A stretch of 64,000 bases of DNA from Paragonimus skrjabini miyazakii (Eukaryota > Platyhelminthes > Trematoda > Plagiorchiida > Troglotrematidae). The stretch lies in NCBI GenBank assembly GCA_014338405.1, contig JTDE01001490.1, positions 61,420 to 125,419 on the forward strand, in the 5' to 3' direction. Positions 53,021-64,000 of this stretch are shown in pieces. A program made the position numbers and the translations under genes. Each line of letters begins with the position of its first letter. Position 1 is the stretch's first letter. The notes beneath the pieces are model-generated. The model searched no databases. It worked only from the letters and a program-made list of their open reading frames with translations, and had not been told where the DNA came from.

Positions 53021-55944
53021 AATCATATGAACCAGTAAATGATGTGGTTGTGACCGGTGTGAGTTGAAAGTTCTACCGCTATCACATATTTTCGAATAAA
53101 TTTGATACATTCCTGAGATTAAAGTCACCACAAGACGATGGTCCTTGTGGGGGAGTGGTTGCTGCACAAGGTCACAAGATAACTAACGTTGACAGGTTTT
53201 CACAACGCCTTGCCAGTTCCAGCGAGTTGACCGTTACGGACAGTACCCAGCATCATCGATTTCAAGGTGCATAATACAAACAGGACACAGAGTCAAAGTT
53301 CCTAACGCGTTCTCGGCGATTTTTCGAAGCAACCGAAAACGCACACCCGAGTACACTGAGACTTTGGCTGTCAAACACCACAGTCCCCTTTGTGTGTTCA
53401 TAAGCAATTTGTGTTGACACTCCGGCTACCCTGGTAGTCGGCATTCCCACAATTTTGCTTTCCAGTTTTTGTGTACGTCCATTTAATCCCTTAAGCCATG
53501 ACTTCCGCTGTGTGGAATTTTGACTCGTCTAAAATTAGTTACCTGCCCATGTGTGATGAGAATGTACAAAATGTTACTTTGGAGAACATCACAAGAATTG
53601 TTTCTTAACATTGTTTTATTCAACGCAAACCTATTTTTAGATGCTAGCAAAAGCATCCAATCAAAATTCGGGAACTTCACTGACACACGACTTGAATGAT
53701 GGCATACAACGACCATCCGTATGGAACACAAACATCAGTTGCTGTAACAAAAATACTGTTCTGAAGATCACCACTTTTTTCCTTGTTTCAATCCTATGTG
53801 CTCGTTTTTAATTCTGTATGTAAGAAAGAACAGCTAGTGCGTTGCGAAGTCCCATTATCAAATAATCCGCAGATGTTTGTTGGTTAACTGTTGTCTGGTT
53901 TAATTAAGTTGAGAAACCAAACTAGAGGCCGATAACATTTGGCGGCCGAGGGTTATTTCTTTTCGAAGCTAATTAACCCATGAAACTAACTACCCAAAAT
54001 GCCGTTTTCTCCGTCCCGTTAGTACGATTTTCCTAATCTTCTTTACCGTCTCTCACTTGAGACTTGCCAGCAATTAACCAAAGCGTGACACTTGTATCCA
54101 GTTGGCTTTGGCAACGAGGAACTGTCGTTCTTGGATCCCTCTGAATCAGTCAGTCCTGCATCTACTTTTTGTTTTTCGTCTGTGTTGCGCGCATTTGTTA
54201 CGTTGATGCAACCACTACTCCGAGTGAACAGCTGTTAACTTGACAGTAAGCTTTGAGTTATGTTCGGCTCGTTTGAAAAACAAATCAAATGATGTGCAGT
54301 GATGAGTGTTAGGTCCTCGAGACTGCACTCGGAGACTTGACGTTCTATGGCGTATGACCGGGCCAAGGTATAGAATGGATCAACTACAAACTGCTGGTAA
54401 GCCCACTGAAGTGTCCAGTGTACGTAAACCGTCAGGGTGCATCCTCTTTGTGGGTTGACCGTCACCATTTATGTTCACACGCGGTTGCATATAACTCGAG
54501 GTGGAGCTGTAACCTTCAAGTGTTCTAAAACTATGCAGCAAGCACAATAAACCAGAGGAAGTTAGGCAGTCTGACAGGAATGTTAAGAAGCTTGTTACCG
54601 CCAAGATTGTGGAAGTGGCTTTGCTGTGGTATTCGTTCCTACCATCTGGTCGCTTTAGGGATGTTCCTCATGAGGTGTTTTTGATGCAAGCAGCACTGTT
54701 CCTTCAGAAGTCCTTGTACTTTACACAAAGTAAAGGAAAGTGAGTGTGGGCTCGAAAAAGAATCCAATTAAGTTACTAATTTTATAAACTTAACACCTGT
54801 TTAATATGGCAAAATGAGAGCAAGTGCACAACGAGTTTTATGTGGTTTTGTACCTTGATGAAGTCGAATGACAGCCGCAACTAAATCTGAAATGGGTGAT
54901 GTGCACTTTTGTGTTGAACAGTACGCTTGTTCTTAAGTCTTCTCTATATCTGTTGACAGCTGTAAACAGCTACCAAGGTTACACCTATGACAGCGTGTCC
55001 AGTAGTGCTAGTTGAGGTAGACTAACTGAAAGTTCCCAAACTGGTCGGTCAAGTTTGAAGTAGTCTAGTTCGGCTGATGTACATGCATTCTATACATAGT
55101 GAGTACCATTGTTTTCAGCACTTTTTACCCGTGTGATAAAAGTGCGTTTATGCTACTTACACAAAATTTCAAAGTCTGTAGATACCGACCTCATTAACGG
55201 CCACCTTCAAAGTCACTTTTTTCTTCAGTGCACATCTTATTAAGGAAATAGTGTGGAAAGTAAAATTGATTATCTGTTCGTAAGTGATCACGTGAATGTG
55301 CCGAAGAAGACTTCTGTTCACTTCCCGGTCTGAGTTAGCCTTGAAACGTTAACCTTTTAATGTGCGGTGTGGCGTTGTGCTGCAGAAAGATTGAACAACT
55401 CCAGTTGATCGGCATTGGCTGTTGCGTCAGTTTTCCCGGTAAACCAATGGTCGATCGTCGAATACCAGAGGTAACTTCTGGATGCCTATTTGCTGGCGTG
55501 AACTCTGCAAATCATTTTTGCACTGTTTACTTTTTAGCATATCTCCTCCAAACGTTGCTACTGTGTTTCCGGCTGTCTTCTTAGTTCAACACCTGGTTTT
55601 CATCTCACAAAGAGAAGGCTAAAACCCATGTCTTCCCGTGTCGCAGTATAAGGCTAAAATGTGTGTATACTGTTCCAACCAACTACCTTACACGTAAATA
55701 AAAACAATCGGAGTCACAGAGAACACATTCATATGCAACACGTCCGGTTAAGTCTCTATAACAATAAACTACCGAGCTTCAAATTCAGCCACCAAAACCT
55801 ACCTCGAGACTTTCAGTATGACCTAAAACTTGTGCACCACGGCATTCTTTGAGATTAGGGGGTTGCGAACGTATCAGAAAGTCATTATCCTGCCCCAAAC
55901 ATAGTTTGCACATAGCAAGGTTACCACACTATTATCACAGAAAG
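53021..55944. other. No gene recognised
   Basis: Several frames of 60-80 residues on both strands (for example 53483-53731 and 54380-54604 minus, 55360-55584 plus) lack motifs, splice signals or partners. Confidence 0.5.
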
Positions 55945-56162
55945 CTAACATCGCTTAGAGCTAATCGCAGCTTTCATTTTTCCATGAGCAGTTCAACCAG
56001 CGTCTTTCCAAAAGAGACAACAGACTGGAGTTTTGCCTGTTAGCGCTGGTCAGTAGTGTATATCTGCACCAATCCCCGGGTTTGAACTTCGGCTGCGCTC
56101 TAGTGAAGCAACTTGTTATCGACCGCAACAATAATCTCACATTAGTCACGACCGAATTGCCG
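55945..56162 (-). repeat. tRNA-derived SINE, family S1, copy 7
   Basis: The minus strand starts CAATTCGGTCGTGACTAATG and has the head, a decayed B-box and CACTACTGACCAGCGCTAAC. Faces copy 8 head to head. Confidence 0.7.
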
Positions 56163-56232
56163 TGACCAAATGCCCAGCCACATTCGTTTGTGAATAGTGC
56201 TCACATTGTTCAGCCGTCTCGGGAGCAGACGA

Positions 56233-56370
56233 GGATATGCAGTAGTATGCACTACTCACAAGCTCTAACAACAGATAACGTCGGTTATAGTGCTTCTTTA
56301 TGAAGAAGGTTGGCCGAAAGGTCTACGGAAATGTGAAAACTGCATCATTTATGGGTGGTGTTAAAATCGC
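56233..56370 (+). repeat. tRNA-derived SINE, family S1, copy 8 (headless)
   Basis: ATGCACTACTCACAAGCTCT, TTATAGTGCTTC, GGTTGGCCGAAAGGTCTACG and a tail TATGGGTGGTGTT match the S1 body and tail in plus orientation. Confidence 0.65.
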
Positions 56371-57344
56371 ATTAACCAAACACCTTTATTACCAGTCACT
56401 TAACAGCTTACCCTTATAGTCGTTCACAAACCGCCAAGTGTGTGGCGGCGAAAGTAGATCAATAATCTAGTCATTTTTACTGCTTATGAATGGTTTATAC
56501 AGCGTGTACGTCCTCAACGAGCTCATAGTACAGATGTCTCATTTTACTAAAATCTTGGCAGTATCCAGTTTATTAGTGGTTGCTCATCCACAGAGATGAC
56601 GAACGATCTTACAGTGTTTTCAAACGTGATTCAGCTACAAACATTAAGTCTACTCCATAACAATAACAAGAAAACTCCAGCTTTTGTAACTCAGTCGGCT
56701 CACTTCAGTGGGATTATGGCATACAGTTTTGCTCCAGGTTCTCTCTGTTAGCAAGGGGATACAAAATGACAATGCTACGTATGATATTTCAGTAGGTTAG
56801 AGACTGAAATGGTCCGTGGAAAACATTTACTAACCTTCCTCAAGATTGTTAGATCATTTGCAAAGCTCACAAATAGTGTTCATTGTGTCACCCTAGTATG
56901 TTACATAAAAACAACGCTTATTGAAACGCTAAAAAGTACGCACGTGAAGTGCGCATTATATTAAACGTTCCTTTAGTATTAAAACTTGGACGGCTACTTC
57001 TGAATAGCCCATACCGTTGTATCAGTTGTTTCTGCATGTGGTTTGTCACCTGAATTTACAACAAGCACTTCCAGTTCACCCAAATGTCCAAACTAACATC
57101 CTGAAAGCTAACAACCAGACCCAATTCAAAATGATTCATCATAAACCAGGCGGCTGCCACTTTACATAGATGAAGCCGAATGCGGTATTCTGTCTAAAAT
57201 ATCAGCTGGTCACTCACGATCATTTTTTTCGATTTATTAACGAACACACACTCTACATCATTATAGCATCTGATAAATCGTATACTAAGTAAAGTTGTTG
57301 GTAGCATTACTAATGAGTAGTTTAGCAGATTTGATTATTTGGAT
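56371..57344. other. No gene recognised
   Basis: No open frame or repeat of note. Confidence 0.5.
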
Positions 57345-57715
57345 GGGACTCAGTTGCTGAAAATTTGGGCTTCGGCTAGATTCAAATCAACGACAGAAAC
57401 AACGGAAGCCCTGGGTTTTCGCAATTGGGTCCCCTCTAACTCAGCAAATCTACCAAACTACCCATTGGTAGAACAATTTCTATGCTCAACAGTGAAATTG
57501 GTGGATTCCAGTTTGAACTATTCGGGAAATCCTGCCAGAGCAGTCGATCCTTCGGATCATTCGGTGGATTCCGTTTGTGACAGTGAGACAAGCGGGTAAC
57601 CGAATCTAAATGTGAAATTTCTGAGCTCCTGATGTGGCTTCGTCGCTTAGCTAGTAGAGCACTTGCTGCGTTTGGTCATGTTGTTTCTGTTGATAGTACT
57701 ATTCAAAATGTTTAC
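57345..57715. repeat. Element with inverted tRNA-like arms, family S2, copy 3
   Basis: The left arm starts GGGACTCAGTTGCTGAAAAT and TTGGGCTTCGGCTAGATTC (minus-reading tail and B-box). The right arm (57644-57710) reads CGCTTAGCTAGTAGAGCACT, TGCTGCGTTTGGTCATG, then decays. The middle GGATTCCAGTTTGAACTATT and CGGGAAATCCTG matches the 47.6-kb copy. The left arm is broken after 57400 and followed by a plus-oriented tail, suggesting rearrangement. Confidence 0.62.
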
Positions 57716-59989
57716 CAGATGGCTGCTCGGGTTGGTACTGCCTCAGTGTCTGATAACGAACACGACTGCACCCTGTCACTTTTGGTTTATCCTGCCTTCT
57801 AGCCCATTCTCGAAACATTAACGTTTGGCATTTTCACCTCTTGGCCTAATTAGGCCATTAGGTCGCTGCATATCGTTAGTAAAACTAACGAGTAAGTTCC
57901 TGTGCTTGACCAATTTACCCCTACGCCCCGTGGGAAAGAACATTCTAGGGAGTCGTATTCATACAGTATAATGCAGTTGTAATGTTAGTTTTCAAATTAA
58001 TTACTACCAGTGCTACACTGTCATTATTGTTGCTTGTAGGCAAACGTTAAACGTGGCTGTGGAAGGAATTACAACTCTTTGACGAAAATCGTACTTTTTG
58101 CACATAAAACGCAAGGCGTGAGACGTCTTCTGTTTTACATTTGTGTTTGTGACGTGTTTTACTCAAACATTCGAATACCTTGGTTTGTTGCACGCACTAC
58201 ACATTTGCACCATACTTTTCATTAAATGAACACATCGCGCAACATCCATTGAACTATGCTTTTCACAATACCCTTTCACCTTTAAAGGTACACTTCTTAC
58301 TTATAATGATTAACTCCAATCTTGAATTCATATACATAGTGAGAGTGAAACGTGGAGTTTCCTGTTGAAATATGTGAATAAATGGAAGTGGTAGCATGTA
58401 GCTTGAAACCAAGTAAAAAGGTAGTGATGGTAATAAGTCCCAGAGAGATGGGAGCTAGAGCATTATCCGGGAAATGGTTAAAACTTTTGAAACCATGAAC
58501 TGAAGGCGTCACAAGTTAGGACACTACATACATAAGGGCTCATGCCACCATAACGTCAATCAATTCCGCACGTTACCCACTTACAAGCCCACAATTACTG
58601 AACGGTTTTGATCTCATTTAGACCCACCAGGAACAGACAAAATATATTTTATTCTCAATGAAGATAGGTGGAAGCCACTATCACAGAATTTGAACTGTAT
58701 GTAGATAATAATTTATGTTAAATGAATAGGTAAGCATCTAAGCAAAAACTTTCTACCGCGATCATCTTCAGGTAATCAAAATTCTGAAATCGGATACCAC
58801 GCAGTGTGCTAACAATTGTTTTCGGTTACGGAAGCCAATTCAGAAAGGTTGCTGAAGCGGAGCTATCAACCATGAATTTACGTATCCTATGTGACATTAA
58901 TAATCAAACATTTACTATCGTACTCTTTTTGTCAGCCTACTACTTTCAACGTGAACGAGTAGCAACAACATCTCACAATCTTGTGAAGATACATAATGAT
59001 CCTTCCCCGATTTATTTTTTCATTGATAAGTGGTCTGAACTTTGCTGTACGTAACTTGAAACCGTTCGCAACTAGAGGTATATTGATTTTCGAAGTTCAT
59101 TTATGTAAAAATCCGACCAAACCCTGTCCCCCCAAATATTTATCCCTGCATATTCCACCTCTCCTGTTTCTGGTCGTTAATTGGACCTTGACCTAGATGT
59201 TTTTGCTTCATCGCGTCAATTTGATAGTTGTGCGAATAGCCAGTTGCCTGTTATTGTGCTTTACTTGAGTGGTGAATGCATCTCCTGCTTGGAGATCGGC
59301 TTGTTCACATTGTTTTTGAACCTGCTAACTGCGCGGAAGAAATCTGTCATGTTGCATGAAAGTAATTCATCTGTTAACCAGCTGGACACTAAATTGTAAT
59401 CTTTTTATCGGAAGCGACCTGTCCATGGAAACTGTTGAGGTTGCCCACTTATTCAATCTAGTAATTTGTCAAACAGTACCGAGAAATTGTGATCCGATCT
59501 TGTTTTGATTACATAGGATCGTTGGCTTATCGTTACGCGTTACTCAACGTCTTCGTAGAAGATCGCTCAGAAGGCAGAACTTGCATTCAAACATGTTTTT
59601 CAACCGGCCCGTTTCGAGTAGGAATATTAGACTTGTTCTTATAACAGTTCAGTGATAACGGATACCTCTGTTAGGGACGCGACGTCAACTTCAATTTAGG
59701 TCCACATAAAGCAACTTTGCAGACGGCAGTTCTATCTAGAATGCGAATTATTCTACACCAAACACTCGCCAATAGTGTTAGGTTTGCCCAGTTACTCGCG
59801 GAAGAGACGCAACAGCTGTCTTGTTAAATACGATGAATGATTTCACAAGTACTGTTTCGTTTTCGAGTTAACATCCTCAGTGTTATTAAAACAGTGACAT
59901 ACTATACTTACGAATGGAAGGAGGGAGGGAACTTTGGTTGATATCAACTGACCAGCATACACACTTTCCCTCACGAACAGTCAACTGAT
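57716..59989. other. No gene recognised
   Basis: Frames at 58806-59054, 58996-59196 and 59181-59399 (plus) overlap one another and lack motifs. Composition is AT-rich. Confidence 0.5.
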
Positions 59990-60396
59990 TACCGCATGTT
60001 AAACGTTTGAAAACCTACTCTTAACACAAGCTATTTATGGAAGGGTGACAATCGGAACCTTGTTCGCTCACTTACTCTTAGATACGCAGCGGATTACCAG
60101 CACTGTACTATACGCGTTACCCTACGAAAACTGAGGGAAGGTGAAATAGTTCGGTACCAATCACACTGCGTTCTCCAGATACTTGAGAAGCAAAGACCTC
60201 CCCTCAGTAGCAATTACTGAACCAGTGACACCCAAGTACTGGAGACATTCTCGACCGGCAATAGTTTAGTCCTCCTGATTAGGTAACCCGAGCTTTATCA
60301 CGCTGTTGTCTGTAAACGTTTGTTCTGGAAATCGAGATTACCCTAATTTTTGAGGGTGAGCGTCAGATGAAAAGTGACCAGCGAACGCTGACAATG
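59990..60396 (+). repeat. Long perfect inverted repeat, left arm
   Basis: 407 bases whose reverse complement is 61946-62352. By eye I found no mismatch. The arm carries no gene. Confidence 0.93.
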
Positions 60397-61945
60397 CAGC
60401 GACAGGTGCAACCATGTCGGACAGGCACATGAAGAGCAGACGCGTTCATAGCGTGGCGGATGACCAAATCGGAGGCACGAATATTCTAACCCTCTGTGAA
60501 ATACCTCAACGAGACGGTAAGGTACGTCCGAAAGCCTATATCGAGTGGATTGTGGTGAACACGGGCGACCGGACGAGACATCGCCCAACGAGATTGGACC
60601 AACGGACGAGGAATGGTAGGCGGAAACCCCCGAACAGAAAGCGTCAGCCACACAGACAAACCGTGCATGAGTGTACGCGAAGTGTGTGCGAAAACCGGTG
60701 GTGTGTTTTGGGCCGGAATTCCGCTTCATAAATGCGAGCGCGCGCTTGACATGGCAACCAGCGAGTTGGACAATAATGTTTTTGCTCTATTAGACGTCTC
60801 CTCGACAGAGTATTATTGAATATTGCACCGCTGACCACATATGATGCTTAGGTAGTCAATATCATTGAAGTGAAGCCAAACCTATGAAAACAAGACTTAC
60901 TGGCAAACCACACGGAATTTAATACTTACGGGAACTGGTCGGAAAAGATAAAGGAAAGTCTACAACGGCAAGCACTCAAGCTTGCATAAGGCAGTCAACT
61001 GACCATCGAGCGCGTAGAATGAGTTCATGCTAAATCAGTTCCGTGTCCAGTGCTTAATTATATACAGTCAACTTGGTGGGTGCATGCTAAATAACAGCAT
61101 GTGTTTCAGCAGTCTATGTTTCATCTGTTTTCCTCGCTATTAATGTTCGACGGTAAGTTTACCAATAGCGTTCTTGTTTGAGGCCGGACGGATCGATATG
61201 ACCCCGACAAAGGAGGGCTAGTTTGCATGGCCTGTTGGCTATGTTTTAAAAAGGTATGGAGTTCATAGGAGCTTTTGGCGGCCGACCACTGGACAAGATA
61301 CGTGCCCTAGGAGAGTCTTCAATTCAGGGATTCTAGTGAAGCTTGACATTAGTGGCTCCTTAAGGTCATTTTAATCAAACCTGTTTTTCTACTTGTAAGT
61401 AGTATATATGAATGCAGAAAATAATTACAGCGACCATTAACTGTCGTAGAAAACTTGCTAGAATTGCCAAAGTTTTATCTAAGTCCCCAACCAGCATTCG
61501 GCTTCCCAGAAGAGGATCCAATTGTAAACGTTTGGCAGAACTAGAGCCCCGACAATAAGCCAGTCGCCACCAACGCATTGTTCAACAAAGTTTGCTGCCA
61601 CTGTGACTGGTACCGTCCCTAAGTGAAGACAAGTGTACATTATTTGACTTAGTGCCAGGTTCGACGTCCCAAACACGTTTATACGTCAACGTGGTGCTGG
61701 TTTGCACGTTTAGTGCTGCAGTTTAGTCGTCTTGCCGTGAAGCGGTTTGCATACAAAGGTAATCACCTCTCTCGAAAATAAACTTTAACGAAGTCCCGTT
61801 GTGAAATTTTTTTGAAAGTGATATGAGTGTAACGAAAGTATTGACGCCCAAATTACAATATAATATAAGTCATTGGCAATCATTCGTGGGTGACCACCTG
61901 AAACAAAGAGAGGTATCTTTTGTAAAGTGTTTTGTTGACGGGTTA
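60397..61945. other. Spacer between long inverted repeats
   Basis: 1549 bases. The first 400 bases are clearly GC-richer than the surroundings and contain overlapping frames on both strands (60414-60731 plus, basic, 105 residues; 60613-60819 plus; 60343-60729 minus). None resembles a transposase I know, and there is no DDE or helix-turn-helix signature I could see. The rest is unremarkable. Confidence 0.5.
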
Positions 61946-62352
61946 CATTGTCAGCGTTCGCTGGTCACTTTTCATCTGACGCTCACCCTCAAAAATTAGG
62001 GTAATCTCGATTTCCAGAACAAACGTTTACAGACAACAGCGTGATAAAGCTCGGGTTACCTAATCAGGAGGACTAAACTATTGCCGGTCGAGAATGTCTC
62101 CAGTACTTGGGTGTCACTGGTTCAGTAATTGCTACTGAGGGGAGGTCTTTGCTTCTCAAGTATCTGGAGAACGCAGTGTGATTGGTACCGAACTATTTCA
62201 CCTTCCCTCAGTTTTCGTAGGGTAACGCGTATAGTACAGTGCTGGTAATCCGCTGCGTATCTAAGAGTAAGTGAGCGAACAAGGTTCCGATTGTCACCCT
62301 TCCATAAATAGCTTGTGTTAAGAGTAGGTTTTCAAACGTTTAACATGCGGTA
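61946..62352 (-). repeat. Long perfect inverted repeat, right arm
   Basis: Reverse complement of 59990-60396. The arms end TTACCGCATG outward. ATT stands at both outer edges (59988-59990 and 62352-62354), which could be a 3-bp target duplication or chance. Confidence 0.93.
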
Positions 62353-64000
62353 TTCAGGTGATTGTATGTGGTGTATACCACATCAAGTAGAACCGAATTG
62401 ACGGTATATATCAGGCTGATTATTGATGGCTCTCGAATCTGCTATGCGTTTCTCTTCTGAGGCAGCTGGATACCACTAGATCTTTACACTCTGAGGCCAA
62501 TTCTGACTTTTAACGACCGCAATCTGTTCGGTCATGTTTTTTTAATATAACATACATGAATATCAGGAGATACCAATGGTAGATATATGGAATTAATATG
62601 AAATGTCACATACGCTTGAAATGGTACGTCCCGAGAGAGTTTTCGAACGTCAGTTGTCGAGCATATGCAGAAAATGCCCAAATTCAAGATTGCAACAAAA
62701 GCGATCTTCAGATGGCACAATTATGTTATAAGGCACACTTCCAAATAGGGGGAGTAGGTGATTAGTAGAGAGAATGTTCAAACGAATGTTACAACCGTAA
62801 AATGTGAGTTATACTCATCTGGTCAAAGCATCCAGCTTCACGAACATTACCGTAATAAGCCACCATGTAGGGGAGCACTAAACTCGAGTTCCATTTTTGT
62901 TTGAAACCCTTTGGATCGCATATCTTCATCTGGACAATATGCATGACTGGGGTTTTTGTCTGAGAACATATACATATCGTAGATCGGTTCACATCCCTGC
63001 TTCCCACACTGGTATTATGGTTACCACACATGCAACTGAGAGTCGCCGACTTTTGCGCACCCATACTGATGAAGTAAGAAATTATTTGTCAGGTTTAAAT
63101 CATAATCAGGTTAGCCTGACGAAACACAAAAAACCCAACACCCATCGCTTATAAGCTAAAATACATAACCAGCCCTCAATAGACGTGTGTTGGCATCACC
63201 TTTCGAAAGCAGCTTTTCAGTAGAACTGAGTAGGCAAGACTTCGACTCGTACAAATTACACACCATTCACAATTCATCATCACACTACCAACTAAATATA
63301 TTTCGAACGGGCCCGTTTTTTTAAATTAACCAAGATATAGAATTTCTGCTATTATTGAAGATTGACCAGACCGAGCATCTTTACTCAGATCTCGGAACAC
63401 ATCTACAGTTTAAACAGTTGTTCGGCAGGCGCGCTGATTAATGCGGCGCTGGATTCAGGCTAGTAAACATCACTTAATCACATTTGAAAACTCAGCCGCA
63501 GTAGAACAGAACTTCGGTTGACGTAGTTACTTTTAAACGCGTAGCCTGGAAGATTTATACGAATACAAAACTGAAGGAAAAATTGGGCTGTGCTCAGTGG
63601 CATATAAATTTAACCATCAATTGAATATTAAAAGGATTTCAGCAATCACGTCTCTCACCTCATCCACTTGTGTTGCTGATAGTAAACACCAGATGCTCAT
63701 TCAAACAAGTTGTTGTTTGCTTGAAAATGGATAGTGACAATCACGTCAGAACACTTTGTCCTGTAATGTGTTGGTGAACAAACCAGTTTGCCACAAGGAT
63801 AGTTCAACAAACGAAAAGAGAGTGAGAAAAATTAGAAAATAACATGTGGTCGACTGCGCGTTTTATTTACGGCTTGCGGAATCAGGACGTGCCGGTACCT
63901 TAGTGTCAAATCTGTCTTCTTCAGACTGGTCGACAGTTTTGGTTCACATGTAAAATATGCATCTGAGTGACCCAGACAACGGCCAGGTAAACGTTTGCTT
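62353..64000. other. No gene recognised
   Basis: Frames 62789-63064 minus and 62897-63154 plus overlap each other and have no motif. No repeat shared with the rest of the window was noticed. Confidence 0.5.

Noticed and set aside
60343..60729. 128-residue minus-strand open frame spanning the inverted-repeat edge
   Set aside because: It overlaps a plus-strand open frame of similar length, crosses the arm boundary and has no motif; open frames on both strands here follow from GC-rich composition.
61137..61160. ATGTTCGACGGTAAGT, looking like a CUB FDG motif before a splice donor
   Set aside because: No acceptor-bounded CUB half surrounds it; it lies within the inverted-repeat spacer.

Overview
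The window is a stretch of a metazoan nuclear genome, most likely a parasitic flatworm (digenean trematode). This is inferred from the repeat mix (Penelope-like elements with GIY-YIG, RTE-like and CR1/jockey-like LINEs, a Mag-type Ty3/gypsy element, abundant tRNA-derived SINEs), an AT-rich base composition, and small exons in long introns. It is not proven by a species-specific marker. A 100-base run of N (17431-17530) marks a scaffold gap. No bacterial genes, rRNA genes, CRISPR arrays or convincing functional tRNA genes were seen.

Region 1-22 kb is gene-poor and full of decayed retroelements: an RTE-like LINE reverse transcriptase relic (minus, 30-795), a gypsy integrase relic (minus, 3540-4340), a SINE, a long Penelope-like element (minus, 4649-7186), two more Penelope relics (minus, 9662-10845 and 11750-12205) with shared flanking repeats, and another LINE relic (plus, 13905-14510). 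Long stretches between them carry nothing I can name.

Region 22.7-48.9 kb holds the only host gene I can support: a plus-strand, secreted, multi-CUB-domain gene. It has a signal-peptide exon (22821-22881) and four CUB domains in the order A1-B1-A2-B2. Each domain is encoded by two exons with a phase-0 intron inside the domain and phase-1 introns between domains. The A-type second-half exons are both exactly 196 nt and the B-type ones both exactly 172 nt, so an A-B two-domain block appears to have duplicated in tandem. A decayed fifth CUB unit (31171-31492) lies between A1 and B1. Direct splicing of A1 to B1 would create a TGA codon at the junction, whereas the other joins I tested stay open. 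No terminal exon was found, so the model is incomplete.

The introns of this gene have swollen by insertion. The largest one (40801-48664) contains a CR1/jockey-like LINE relic split by a complete but mutated Ty3/gypsy element (41252-46058) with 342-bp LTRs, a polypurine tract and a 5-bp GATGG target-site duplication.

Region 49-64 kb is again gene-poor: a Penelope RT relic, a palindromic MITE-like element, SINEs in head-to-head inverted pairs, and a perfect 407-bp inverted repeat (59990-60396 / 61946-62352) around a 1.55-kb spacer. The inverted repeat looks far younger than everything around it, or is an assembly fold-back.
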